Source: Thiohalobacter sp. | GTDB taxonomy: Bacteria > Pseudomonadota > Gammaproteobacteria > DSM-19610 | NCBI GenBank assembly: GCA_027080445.1 | Contig: JALWRY010000076.1 | Location: 1-8,528 of the forward strand | DNA: 8,528 nt | Reading direction: 5' to 3' | Shown: positions 1-6,559 of the stretch, piece by piece | How positions within the stretch are numbered: position 1 is the first letter of the stretch | Layout: the number at the start of each line of letters is the position of its first letter | Translations under genes and position numbers: made by a program | The notes under the pieces: generated by a model | The model's input: the letters and a program-made list of their open reading frames with translations, nothing else | Database searches by the model: none | Told to the model about the DNA's origin: nothing

Positions 1-1054
1 CGAGGCGGGCTGGCAGGCGACGCCGCCGGGTTTCCGTTTCGATATTGCCATTGAGGCTGACCTGATCGAGGAGATCGGCCGGGTGTTCGGTTACAACCGG
101 CTGCCTACCGCCAATAATCGCGGCAAGCTGACCTTGCGCCCGGTGCCGGAAACCCGCACGCCGCTGGAACGCGTCAAGACCCTGCTGGTCGATCGGGACT
201 ATGCCGAGGTCATTAGTTACAGCTTCGTGGATGCGGATATCCAGACCATGATGGCGCCGGGTATTCAGCCTGTGCCGCTGGCCAACCCCATTTCCTCTGA
301 AATGTCGGTGATGCGCACCAGCCTGTGGCCGGGACTGGCCGGGGTGGTGAAATTCAATATCGCACGTCAGCAGAGTCGTATCCGTATCTTCGAGTCAGGT
401 CTTAAGTTTATTCAGCAAGATAATGAATTGAAACAGGAAAGAGTCATATCAGGGGCGGTTGTCGGTGACCGCTTGCAGGAACAGTGGGGGGCAAAACCCG
501 AGCCTGTCGATTTTTTCGACGTGAAAGGCGACCTGCAATGCCTGCTCGATCAGGCCGGTGTGGCGGCCCGCTTTGTGGCCGACGAACACCCGGCCCTGCA
601 TCCCGGTCAAACCGCGGCCATCCACGTCAGTGATCAGCGGGTAGGCTGGCTGGGTCGCGTGCACCCGCAGGTGGCGCAAAAGCTGGAAATTCCCGGCAAA
701 ACCTTCCTGTTTGAGCTTGAACTGGATGTTGTGCTTAAAGCGCGGGTGCCAAGCTTTGAAAAACTCTCAAGATTTCCGTCAATCCGCCGTGATCTTGCAG
801 TAGTAGTGGATGTGCAGACTTCAGCCGGCGCACTATGCGACACCATCCGCGCAGAAACCGGGCCATTGCTCCAGGATCTGCGAGTATTCGATGTCTACGA
901 GGGTAAAGGCATAGAATCCGGGCGAAAAAGCATCGCTTTTGGCTTGATTCTACAGGATTCTTCACGCACACTAACTGACGACGATGTTGATTCGGTAATG
1001 ACGGTAATTACCGGGCAACTCGAACAAGAATTCGGGGCAAAACTAAGAGAGTGA
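1..1054 (+). CDS. pheT: Phenylalanyl-tRNA synthetase beta subunit, C-terminal 350 residues (5' end outside window)
   Basis: PheT is the large chain of the cytoplasmic alpha2-beta2 enzyme that charges tRNA-Phe with phenylalanine. The reading frame is open from base 2. It begins with a stretch ending in FDIAIEADLIEEIGRVFGYN, typical of the end of the B5 domain, so the GTG at 83 is an internal codon and not the start. The catalytic-like core domain follows (for example NPISSEMSVMRTSL and RIFESG). From about fragment residue 250 to the end lies the anticodon-binding FDX-ACB domain, marked by FPSIRRDLAVVV and VFDVYEGKGI. Bacterial PheT is usually near 790 residues, so a little under half is present. 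The TGA stop lies four bases before ihfA, so the two genes are probably co-transcribed, as in E. coli pheST-ihfA. No frameshift or missing core segment is seen. Confidence 0.97.
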   Translation, partial: EAGWQATPPGFRFDIAIEADLIEEIGRVFGYNRLPTANNRGKLTLRPVPETRTPLERVKTLLVDRDYAEVISYSFVDADIQTMMAPGIQPVPLANPISSEMSVMRTSLWPGLAGVVKFNIARQQSRIRIFESGLKFIQQDNELKQERVISGAVVGDRLQEQWGAKPEPVDFFDVKGDLQCLLDQAGVAARFVADEHPALHPGQTAAIHVSDQRVGWLGRVHPQVAQKLEIPGKTFLFELELDVVLKARVPSFEKLSRFPSIRRDLAVVVDVQTSAGALCDTIRAETGPLLQDLRVFDVYEGKGIESGRKSIAFGLILQDSSRTLTDDDVDSVMTVITGQLEQEFGAKLRE

Positions 1055-1058
1055 TCTC

Positions 1059-1361
1059 ATGGCGCTAACGAAAGCCGATATGGCGGAAAAGCTGTTCGAG
1101 GATCTGGGGCTCAATAAACGCGAAGCCAAGGAACTGGTCGAGATGTTCTTCGAGGAAATTCGTTGCGCACTCGAAAATGGTAAGCAGGTTAAGCTGTCCG
1201 GATTTGGAAATTTTGACCTGCGTGAAAAGAACCAGCGGCCAGGCCGCAACCCCAAGACAGGTGAGGAAATCCCGATTTCCGCCCGTCGGGTTGTCACCTT
1301 CCGTCCCGGTCAAAAACTCAAAGCACGCGTAGAGGCCTATGCTGGAAGCCAGCAACAATAA
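1059..1361 (+). CDS. ihfA: Integration host factor alpha subunit
   Basis: This 100-residue protein is the alpha chain of IHF, which as an alpha-beta heterodimer bends DNA sharply at specific sites and assists recombination, replication and sigma54 promoters. It starts MALTKADMAEKLFEDLGLNK. It has the family signature KLSGFGNFDLREKNQRPGRN around residues 45-64, and the DNA-intercalating proline falls at residue 65 in RNPKTGEEI, the same number as in E. coli IHF-alpha. Length and motifs separate it from HU and from IHF-beta. The start is supported by a purine-rich site (AAGAGAG, 1045-1051) seven bases upstream. It sits four bases after pheT and its last 23 bases overlap the next gene, so its expression is probably tied to the pheST operon. 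IHF-beta is not in this window. Confidence 0.97.
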   Translation: MALTKADMAEKLFEDLGLNKREAKELVEMFFEEIRCALENGKQVKLSGFGNFDLREKNQRPGRNPKTGEEIPISARRVVTFRPGQKLKARVEAYAGSQQQ

Positions 1362-1695
1362 CGAACTCCCTGCCATTCCCGGAAAGCGTTACTTCACCAT
1401 CGGTGAGGTGTCCGAGCTATGCGGCGTCAAACCGCATGTGCTGCGCTACTGGGAACAGGAATTCCCGCAACTCAAGCCGGTAAAGCGCCGCGGTAACCGC
1501 CGTTACTACCAGCGCCATGACGTGATCATGATCCGCCAGATCCGTAGCCTGCTGTACGAGCAGGGCTTTACCATCGGTGGCGCGCGTCAGCAGCTGTCCG
1601 GCGACGAGGCAAAGGAAGACGTCAGCCAGCGTCAGCAGATCGTGCGCCAGATGCGCATGGAACTGGAAGAGTTGCTACAGATACTCAAACGCTGA
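1339..1695 (+). CDS. MerR-family small transcriptional regulator downstream of ihfA
   Basis: This 118-residue protein has a winged helix-turn-helix of the MerR type at about residues 18-62 (YFTIGEVSELCGVKPHVLRYWEQ, then the wing KRRGNRRYYQRHDV). A helical stretch follows, and a Glu/Gln/Arg-rich C-terminus (about 88-118) could form the usual antiparallel dimerisation coil. There is no C-terminal metal or drug-sensing domain and the only cysteine is Cys28 inside the helix-turn-helix, so metal sensing of the MerR/CueR kind is unlikely. The start codon lies within the end of ihfA in another frame (23-base overlap), with AGAGG only three bases ahead, suggesting translational coupling. From memory, a close homologue sits in the same place in Pseudomonas (ihfA - merR - tRNA-Pro). 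Its target is unknown to me; the operon position hints at a conserved housekeeping role (inference). Confidence 0.92.
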   Translation: MLEASNNNELPAIPGKRYFTIGEVSELCGVKPHVLRYWEQEFPQLKPVKRRGNRRYYQRHDVIMIRQIRSLLYEQGFTIGGARQQLSGDEAKEDVSQRQQIVRQMRMELEELLQILKR

Positions 1696-1704
1696 CAGAT
1701 GCTG

Positions 1705-1710
1705 TATCAT
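1705..1710 (+). promoter_or_regulatory. Possible tRNA-Pro promoter (-10 element)
   Basis: TATCAT matches five of six bases of the sigma70 -10 consensus. It would place transcription start near 1717, about six bases before the mature tRNA 5' end. The bases after it (GCAGCGC) are GC-rich, as in discriminators of stringently controlled stable-RNA promoters. The -35 region is poor (TACTCA at 1682-1687), so read-through from the ihfA-merR operon is an equally good source of the transcript. Confidence 0.35.
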
Positions 1711-1722
1711 GCAGCGCTCTTT

Positions 1723-1799
<77 letters not shown>

Positions 1800-1878
1800 A
1801 TTTTCCTGTTTCCTTTCTATGCTTGCGTTGCGCCGGCAATCTACGGGATCGTTTGCAGCAAGAGGCCTCAACTGATAC

Positions 1879-2646
1879 ATGGATACCCTGCAAGCGGCCA
1901 TCCTGGGCCTGATCGAAGGGCTTACGGAATATCTCCCCATTTCGTCAACCGGTCACATGATCATTGCGGCCGACTGGCTCGGCCTGCCGCAAAATGCAGA
2001 AAACAAGTCCTTCGAAGTCATCATTCAACTGGCCGCCATCCTGGCAGTCATTACCCGCTATCGTGACAAGTTCAGTCCCGCACATCTTCGGTTGTGGGTC
2101 AGGGTCGCCATCGCCTTTGTACCGATAGGGCTCGTGGGCCTGTTGTTCAGCCACCAGATCAAGGCGTTGTTCAGTGTTAACGTGGTGGCAACGATGTTTG
2201 TCCTCGGTGGCGTGGTGTTCCTGCTGATGGAGGCGTTCTATAGCAAGCGAACGCACAATACCCGGAATATCGAGGACGTTTCACCTGGCCAGGCATTCTG
2301 GATCGGTATCGCCCAGGTCCTGGCCCTCATTCCCGGCACCAGCCGTGCCGGCGCTTCCATTGTCGGTGGCATCGCCGTCGGGCTGGATCGCAAGGCAGCC
2401 GCGGAATTTTCATTCCTGCTGGCCTTGCCGGTGCTGGCGGCGGCATCGGGTTTTGACCTGTTGCAGCACTATGATGAATTTGCCCAAACCAGCTGGTCGC
2501 CGCTACTGCTGGGCTTTGTCATTGCCTTCATGGCGGCCTGGCTTACCCTGAAAGTCTTCCTTGGCTTCCTCGAACACTTCACCTTCCGCGCTTTTGGCTG
2601 GTACCGCATAGCCTTTGGTGTGCTGCTGCTGTGGATTTACCCGTAA
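1879..2646 (+). CDS. uppP: Undecaprenyl-diphosphatase (UppP/BacA)
   Basis: UppP is an inner-membrane phosphatase that turns undecaprenyl diphosphate into undecaprenyl phosphate, recycling the lipid carrier for peptidoglycan and other surface polymers; overproduction gives bacitracin resistance. The 255-residue protein carries both family signatures. The first is the N-terminal EGLTEYLPISSTGH (residues 13-26), with Glu13, Glu17 and His26 as likely catalytic residues. The second is PGTSRAG (152-158), with the phosphate-binding Arg156. Several long hydrophobic segments follow each signature, as expected for a polytopic protein. Most family members I recall read SRSG where this one reads SRAG, a mild variation. 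An in-frame TGA at 1873-1875, two codons upstream, fixes the ATG at 1879 as the earliest start, although the purine-rich AAGAGG (1860-1865) is rather far away. The 79-base gap after the tRNA holds no other gene. Confidence 0.97.
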   Translation: MDTLQAAILGLIEGLTEYLPISSTGHMIIAADWLGLPQNAENKSFEVIIQLAAILAVITRYRDKFSPAHLRLWVRVAIAFVPIGLVGLLFSHQIKALFSVNVVATMFVLGGVVFLLMEAFYSKRTHNTRNIEDVSPGQAFWIGIAQVLALIPGTSRAGASIVGGIAVGLDRKAAAEFSFLLALPVLAAASGFDLLQHYDEFAQTSWSPLLLGFVIAFMAAWLTLKVFLGFLEHFTFRAFGWYRIAFGVLLLWIYP

Positions 2647-2674
2647 TCTCCTCCGATTAATTCAGGCTCCCCAC

Positions 2675-2712
2675 CATATATGCTTGACGTAATATACGGA
2701 TAGACATATATT
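2675..2712. promoter_or_regulatory. Candidate operator: AT-rich repeats at 15-base phase over the permease promoter
   Basis: Three similar octamers start exactly 15 bases apart: CATATATG (2675-2682, a perfect palindrome), TAATATAC (2690-2697) and CATATATT (2705-2712). The first abuts the -35 element, the second lies in the spacer and the third overlaps the -10 element. This is where an ArsR-type repressor would be expected to bind in an arsenic operon. No arsR gene is in the window, so the regulator is inferred, and low-complexity AT sequence around a promoter is an alternative explanation. Confidence 0.35.
2684..2712 (+). promoter_or_regulatory. Strong sigma70-type promoter for the arsenite permease gene
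   Basis: The -35 element TTGACG (2684-2689) and the -10 element TATATT (2707-2712) each match five of six consensus bases and are separated by exactly 17 bases. Transcription would start near 2719, giving a leader of about 45 bases before the ATG at 2765. A ribosome site AAGAGGG (2753-2759) precedes that ATG by five bases. Confidence 0.6.
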
Positions 2713-2764
2713 AAAAGCCTGTGTTTGGGCGCCGGCAGAGGCGTGTTCGGACAAGAGGGCTTGT

Positions 2765-3898
2765 ATGATGAATGTTCAGGGTGAAACCACGGTGAAAAAA
2801 GCCGGGACTGCCGGTATGGGGTATTTCGAACGCTACCTGACCGTCTGGGTATTCCTGTGTATCGTGGCCGGCATTGTACTGGGACATTTTTTCAGTGATA
2901 TTTTTCACGTCATCGGCAGACTGGAAATTGCCGAGGTCAACCTGCCGGTTGCAGGATTGGTCTGGCTGATGATTATTCCCATGCTGCTCAAGGTCGATCT
3001 GCATGCGCTGAAGGGCGTACGCGCACACTGGCGCGGGGTTGGCGTCACGCTGCTTGTCAACTGGGCTGTGAAGCCGTTTTCCATGGCCTTGCTGGCGTGG
3101 TTGTTTATCGGTGGGTTGTTCCGCGCCTGGTTGCCGGCGGAACAGATCGACAGTTACACGGCCGGTCTGATCATCCTTGCTGCGGCACCCTGTACCGCCA
3201 TGGTGTTCGTGTGGAGCAACCTGTCGAACGGGGAGCCGCATTTCACGCTTTCACAGGTTGCACTCAACGACGTCATTATGATTTTTGCTTTTGCGCCCAT
3301 CGTCGGCCTGTTACTCGGCCTGTCGTCTATCACCGTGCCGTGGGAAACCCTGTTGCTGTCGGTGCTGGTTTATATTGTGGTGCCGCTGCTCATCGCCAAT
3401 GTCTGGCGTAAGGCACTGCTCGGGCAAGAGCACGGCTATTTGCGTTTACAGCGTGTACTCGATCGCATGCACCCGGTATCTCTGTTGGCCTTGCTTACAA
3501 CCCTGGTGCTGTTGTTCGGTTTCCAGGGGGAACAGATTATTGCCCAGCCACTGATTATTCTGTTGCTGGCGGTGCCGATCCTGATCCAGGTATTTTTCAA
3601 TGCGGGGCTTGCCTATTTACTCAATCGCGCAGTGCGCTCGCCGCACTGTATCGCCGGGCCATCCGCACTGATCGGCGCCAGCAACTTTTTCGAGCTGGCC
3701 GTGGCTACGGCCATCGCCCTGTTCGGTTTCCAGTCCGGCGCCGCACTGGCCACAGTGGTCGGCGTGCTCATCGAAGTACCGGTGATGTTGATCGCCGTGG
3801 GTATTGTCAATCGCACCCGGGACTGGTACGAACGCCGTGATGGTGTACCGGACTATGAATCCTGCTGTCCGGTCGGTGTTCACCTGCATGGTGAGTGA
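2765..3898 (+). CDS. ACR3-family arsenite efflux permease
   Basis: This 377-residue integral membrane protein belongs to the ACR3 family, which exports trivalent arsenite from the cytoplasm using the proton motive force. Its sequence is hydrophobic over about ten segments. Diagnostic stretches are NLPVAGLVWLMIIPMLLKVD (residues 59-78), AAAPCTAMVFVWSNLSNGEP (139-158) and QVALNDVIMIFAFAPIVGLL (164-183). Two residues known to be essential in studied ACR3 proteins appear preserved: Cys143 in APCTAMV and Glu337 in LIEVPVM. The unrelated ArsB family lacks these motifs. The C-terminal tail holds a Cys-Cys pair (367-368) and two histidines, an odd feature. ATG codons at 2765 and 2768 are both possible; the AAGAGGG site fits either (five or eight bases). 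It has its own promoter, but the usual arsR and arsC partners are absent here. A multiheme cytochrome gene follows 111 bases later. Confidence 0.94.
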   Translation: MMNVQGETTVKKAGTAGMGYFERYLTVWVFLCIVAGIVLGHFFSDIFHVIGRLEIAEVNLPVAGLVWLMIIPMLLKVDLHALKGVRAHWRGVGVTLLVNWAVKPFSMALLAWLFIGGLFRAWLPAEQIDSYTAGLIILAAAPCTAMVFVWSNLSNGEPHFTLSQVALNDVIMIFAFAPIVGLLLGLSSITVPWETLLLSVLVYIVVPLLIANVWRKALLGQEHGYLRLQRVLDRMHPVSLLALLTTLVLLFGFQGEQIIAQPLIILLLAVPILIQVFFNAGLAYLLNRAVRSPHCIAGPSALIGASNFFELAVATAIALFGFQSGAALATVVGVLIEVPVMLIAVGIVNRTRDWYERRDGVPDYESCCPVGVHLHGE

Positions 3899-3996
3899 GC
3901 ATCGAACATAAACACGCTTCTGTCAGCCAGCGCACTGGTGCATGCAGGGGGACCGACAGCCATACGGTGAAACGCTTGCCAGGTGGTACAACAGAA

Positions 3997-4002
3997 AAGG
4001 AG
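3997..4002 (+). promoter_or_regulatory. Ribosome binding site that fixes the cytochrome start at GTG 4010
   Basis: AAGGAG lies seven bases ahead of GTG 4010. The earlier in-frame GTG at 3983 lacks such a site and would add nine charged residues before the signal peptide, so 4010 is preferred. Confidence 0.75.
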
Positions 4003-4009
4003 TGATAGG

Positions 4010-5326
4010 GTGAAAAAGTTTGTCTTTAAAGGAATCAGTATCCTTGGCGTGGGTCTTGCGTTGAGTGTTGTTATCTGTCCTGTGGTCTCACAGGCAGATG
4101 CTTCCTCCGATGTCGATGATCCGAATTACCATTACATGGACAACAAGGTCTGTGGCTCCTGTCATCAGGAAAAGTTACGCGACTATCAGTCTTCGATGAT
4201 GGGAAAGACGCCGGGCGACCAGGTATTCCGCCAGTTCTACGCGGCGGTAAATGCCGAGGGTCAGCCGGATGGTATCGGTTTTCGCGCATTCAAGCCAAAG
4301 GGGGCGAGTGATTGCGCCAGTTGCCACACGCCGGACGTGGTGCTCGATGCAGGGCATGAACTGTCACTGGAAGAGGCCATTAAAAAAGGTTCTAAAGGCA
4401 TTTCCTGTGATTATTGTCATACCATCAAGGATGTGAAGGTAATTTATAATCCTGAAACGAAACGCTACGACACCCGCCTGTGGAAAATGGTGACGCGCGC
4501 CAGAGGCAATGTGAAGCACGGTCCGCTGAAGGATGCCAAAAGCCCGTTCCACAAAACCCGCTTTTCCCCGATTCACACCAAATCGGAGTTCTGTGCGGCT
4601 TGCCACAATAACCAGGAGCACCTGCTGTCACTGGACAGTTACGATACCTGGAAAAAGGCTTTCGATAAGGGGGTGGTGAAACAAACCTGCCAGCAATGCC
4701 ACATGCCCACCGGTGGAAAGGACAGGCCGATTGCCCTGGGTGGCCCGGTACGTCCTGGCAGCCAGATTCATCGGCATTTCTTCCATGGCGGTCACAATGC
4801 CGATATGGTCAGGAAGGAAGCGACAGTCAAGGCCAAAGTCCGGAAAGCGGGTGATGCATTGCGCGTGGATGTTGATGTGACAAACTCCGGCGCCGGGCAT
4901 ACCTTCCCCGGTGCGGCAACCTTGCGCAATGTGCTGCTGCTTGTAGATGCCGTGGATGCCAGTGGTAAACCACTGCCCCATATTGGCGACAAGAAGGAAC
5001 TGTTGTCGCCGCTGGCCGGTGTCGGCCACTCACCTGGAGATTTTGGCGGGCATGTAGGGGCGATGTTTGCCCGTCCGTTTGTCTCCCGGTCCGGCAAGGG
5101 ACCGACGGGGGGCTTTAATGCCGATCATATCCTGTTCGATACGCGCATTTATCCTGGTCAGACAGCTCATCGAAGTTTTCATTTCAGCTCGCCATCATCC
5201 AGCGGGCCTGCCCGTGTGCGCGTACGCCTGATTTATCGTTGGGCCTTCAAGCCCCTGGTGGACAAGAAAGGCTGGAAGATGGATGACATCGTGATAACCG
5301 ATAAAACACTGACTGGGCCTTCATGA
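4010..5326 (+). CDS. Exported multiheme cytochrome c, five CXXCH motifs, cytochrome c554-like
   Basis: Translated from GTG 4010 the product has 438 residues. It begins with a classic signal peptide (MKKFVFK, a hydrophobic core, then SQADA at about 27-31), so it should mature in the periplasm or at the cell surface. The Cys in the hydrophobic core follows Ile and is not a lipobox. Five CXXCH heme-attachment motifs are visible: CGSCH (48-52), CASCH (102-106), CDYCH (133-137), CAACH (195-199) and CQQCH (227-231). Many extra histidines could serve as second axial ligands. The arrangement recalls the cytochrome c554 family (inference from memory). The region from about 265 to the end has no heme motif, is rich in beta-type alternation, and carries VTNSGAGHTFPGA near 290-302; this may be an immunoglobulin-like domain. 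A role in periplasmic electron transfer is likely; the substrate or partner is unknown. It lies 111 bases after the arsenite permease gene with no clear promoter or terminator between, so co-transcription is possible. Confidence 0.88.
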   Translation: MKKFVFKGISILGVGLALSVVICPVVSQADASSDVDDPNYHYMDNKVCGSCHQEKLRDYQSSMMGKTPGDQVFRQFYAAVNAEGQPDGIGFRAFKPKGASDCASCHTPDVVLDAGHELSLEEAIKKGSKGISCDYCHTIKDVKVIYNPETKRYDTRLWKMVTRARGNVKHGPLKDAKSPFHKTRFSPIHTKSEFCAACHNNQEHLLSLDSYDTWKKAFDKGVVKQTCQQCHMPTGGKDRPIALGGPVRPGSQIHRHFFHGGHNADMVRKEATVKAKVRKAGDALRVDVDVTNSGAGHTFPGAATLRNVLLLVDAVDASGKPLPHIGDKKELLSPLAGVGHSPGDFGGHVGAMFARPFVSRSGKGPTGGFNADHILFDTRIYPGQTAHRSFHFSSPSSSGPARVRVRLIYRWAFKPLVDKKGWKMDDIVITDKTLTGPS

Positions 5327-5349
5327 CACCACTGGTGTTTGGCGAAGGA

Positions 5350-5366
5350 ACGCTGTCAGGCAGCGT
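5350..5366. terminator. Hairpin between convergent genes, possible weak terminator
   Basis: ACGCTG (5350-5355) pairs perfectly with CAGCGT (5361-5366) around a five-base loop. It lies just past the stop of the minus-strand membrane protein gene (5368) and 24 bases past the cytochrome stop. Read on the minus strand it is followed by TCCTTC, not a real U-tract, so any termination would be inefficient or factor-assisted. A second small repeat, ACACCA/TGGTGT (5326-5338), lies beside it. Confidence 0.3.
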
Positions 5367-5367
5367 G

Positions 5368-6432
5368 CTACGGGTCTTCCGGGTCGTGTGACCGGCGCAT
5401 CATCCGGTGTGTAATACGGCGTGTCTCAATGGCGCGCGTGCGTACCTTGCGTCCAAGATTCGTGAGTTCCTCGGGATCGATATTGCCCTGTTCCAGGCGT
5501 TTGAGTATCAGGGTTGCATCGACGGCAATATCCACCAGGCTGTCTGAAACCTCGTTAACAGTGGGATTGTCAATATGGACTGACGGGGCGGCGGCAGGTT
5601 CGACGCGTTGATGGGAAAGTTGCGCAATGTCCGCTTCGGTTTCAGCTGCTACCTCAATATCTTTCGCCGGTGGTTTTTCTTCGTGTGCCGGGTTGAAATT
5701 CAATGTGATCTGGTAGCGGTCTGAATCCGTCTGTTCCGGCTGATCGACCACTACCGGTTCGGGCTGCCGGTGTAAGGCGGCGGCGACAAGAAACAGCAGA
5801 AAGCCCATGGGCGCGAGGTAGGCGGAGTGGGCCAGCCCGGCATACACGAAAAAATCGAAAATGGTGGTGCATAGCAAGAGTACCAGGCCCGTTGCCGGGG
5901 CGACCGGTAGCTGCTTTGCGGTACGATGAAACGGTTTTACGCACAGGTACATGGCATACAACAGTGTACCCAGCATCGCCAGTTCGACCAGTTGCCAGGC
6001 GGGATTACTCTCGGCAGTAAAGTCAAAAGACGGTTGGCCGGACTCCAGCACGGCGTGGGTGGTGCTGACATCCTGGTACAACAGGCTGTAGGGCGACGCA
6101 ATATTGATCATCAACAGGATGCCCCATGCCAACGTCAGCAGTGCGGGCAGCACGCGTGTGTGCTGGTGTAATAATTGCGCAATAAACCAGGGCAGGCCTG
6201 CAAATAACAGCATGCCAAGGGAGACAGACAGTTTGACGAACCAGGCGAATTCGGTGAGGGAATTAACCCTGCCCGCCACGGTGCCGGAAAGCGCAAACCC
6301 GGCCAGCAGGAAGAACATGACGGCATGAAGGATATAGGGGCGCCCGCTCCGGGTAGTAGCACCCCGGTAGAGGTTGCTGACACCGCCATAGAGGGCTGCG
6401 CCGGCGGTAATAAAAAGGACAGGTTCAATCAT
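5368..6432 (-). CDS. Seven-helix membrane protein, sensor-like, with no output domain
   Basis: From the ATG at 6432 the product has 354 residues. Seven hydrophobic segments are visible at roughly 4-22, 34-52, 68-88, 94-112, 147-165, 180-200 and 203-220. Arginine, lysine and histidine cluster in alternate loops (23-31, 89-93, 166-173 and after 220), predicting N-terminus out and C-terminus in. The pattern, including NIASPYSLLYQ (110-120) before a long outside loop, resembles the seven-helix input domain I recall at the front of gammaproteobacterial histidine kinases and GGDEF/EAL proteins. Here it is followed only by a cytoplasmic tail of about 134 residues. The tail is acidic and proline/alanine-rich to about 290, then probably helical and finally very basic (RKVRTRAIETRRITHRMMRR). 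No kinase, GGDEF or PAS motif is present. The frame is open further upstream (ATG at 6510, or 6633 inside oxyR), but that part looks like non-coding extension. No clear ribosome site marks the start. Function unknown. Confidence 0.75.
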   Translation of the reverse strand: MIEPVLFITAGAALYGGVSNLYRGATTRSGRPYILHAVMFFLLAGFALSGTVAGRVNSLTEFAWFVKLSVSLGMLLFAGLPWFIAQLLHQHTRVLPALLTLAWGILLMINIASPYSLLYQDVSTTHAVLESGQPSFDFTAESNPAWQLVELAMLGTLLYAMYLCVKPFHRTAKQLPVAPATGLVLLLCTTIFDFFVYAGLAHSAYLAPMGFLLFLVAAALHRQPEPVVVDQPEQTDSDRYQITLNFNPAHEEKPPAKDIEVAAETEADIAQLSHQRVEPAAAPSVHIDNPTVNEVSDSLVDIAVDATLILKRLEQGNIDPEELTNLGRKVRTRAIETRRITHRMMRRSHDPEDP

Positions 6433-6559
6433 CGTCTCAGCAGGCTTATCGCCTTGTTCCGGGGTCAGGATAATGCAAATCGACGCCTCAGGCGAATCCA
6501 GGCCTGACATGCCAATACCGGTGTTAGCGGTCTTTGGGGAAGTTACTGAACAGTGAGGG
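6433..6559. other. Intergenic gap between oxyR and the membrane protein gene
   Basis: These 127 bases separate two minus-strand genes. The one visible structure is TCAGGC (6488-6493) pairing with GCCTGA (6502-6507) over an eight-base loop, without a following T-run in either direction. No convincing promoter was found, so it is unclear whether the membrane protein gene is read from oxyR. Confidence 0.4.

Noticed and set aside
83..85. GTG as a possible gene start for the first open frame
   Set aside because: The frame is open to the window edge and the upstream residues match the PheT B5 domain, so this is an internal valine codon.
2644..2659. TAATC/GATTA inverted repeat at the uppP stop as a terminator
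   Set aside because: The stem is only five base pairs, mostly A-T, and has no T-run.
2711..3241. A 176-codon minus-strand open frame opposite the arsenite permease gene
   Set aside because: The translation is Gln/His/Arg-rich low-quality sequence typical of the reverse complement of a membrane protein gene, and it runs across the permease promoter.
3920..3959. CTGTC...GACAG inverted repeat between the permease and cytochrome genes
   Set aside because: Five-base arms 30 bases apart with no T-run and no known site; expected by chance.
3983..4009. Earlier GTG start for the multiheme cytochrome
   Set aside because: It has no ribosome site and would put charged residues ahead of a well-formed signal peptide that starts at 4010 behind AAGGAG.
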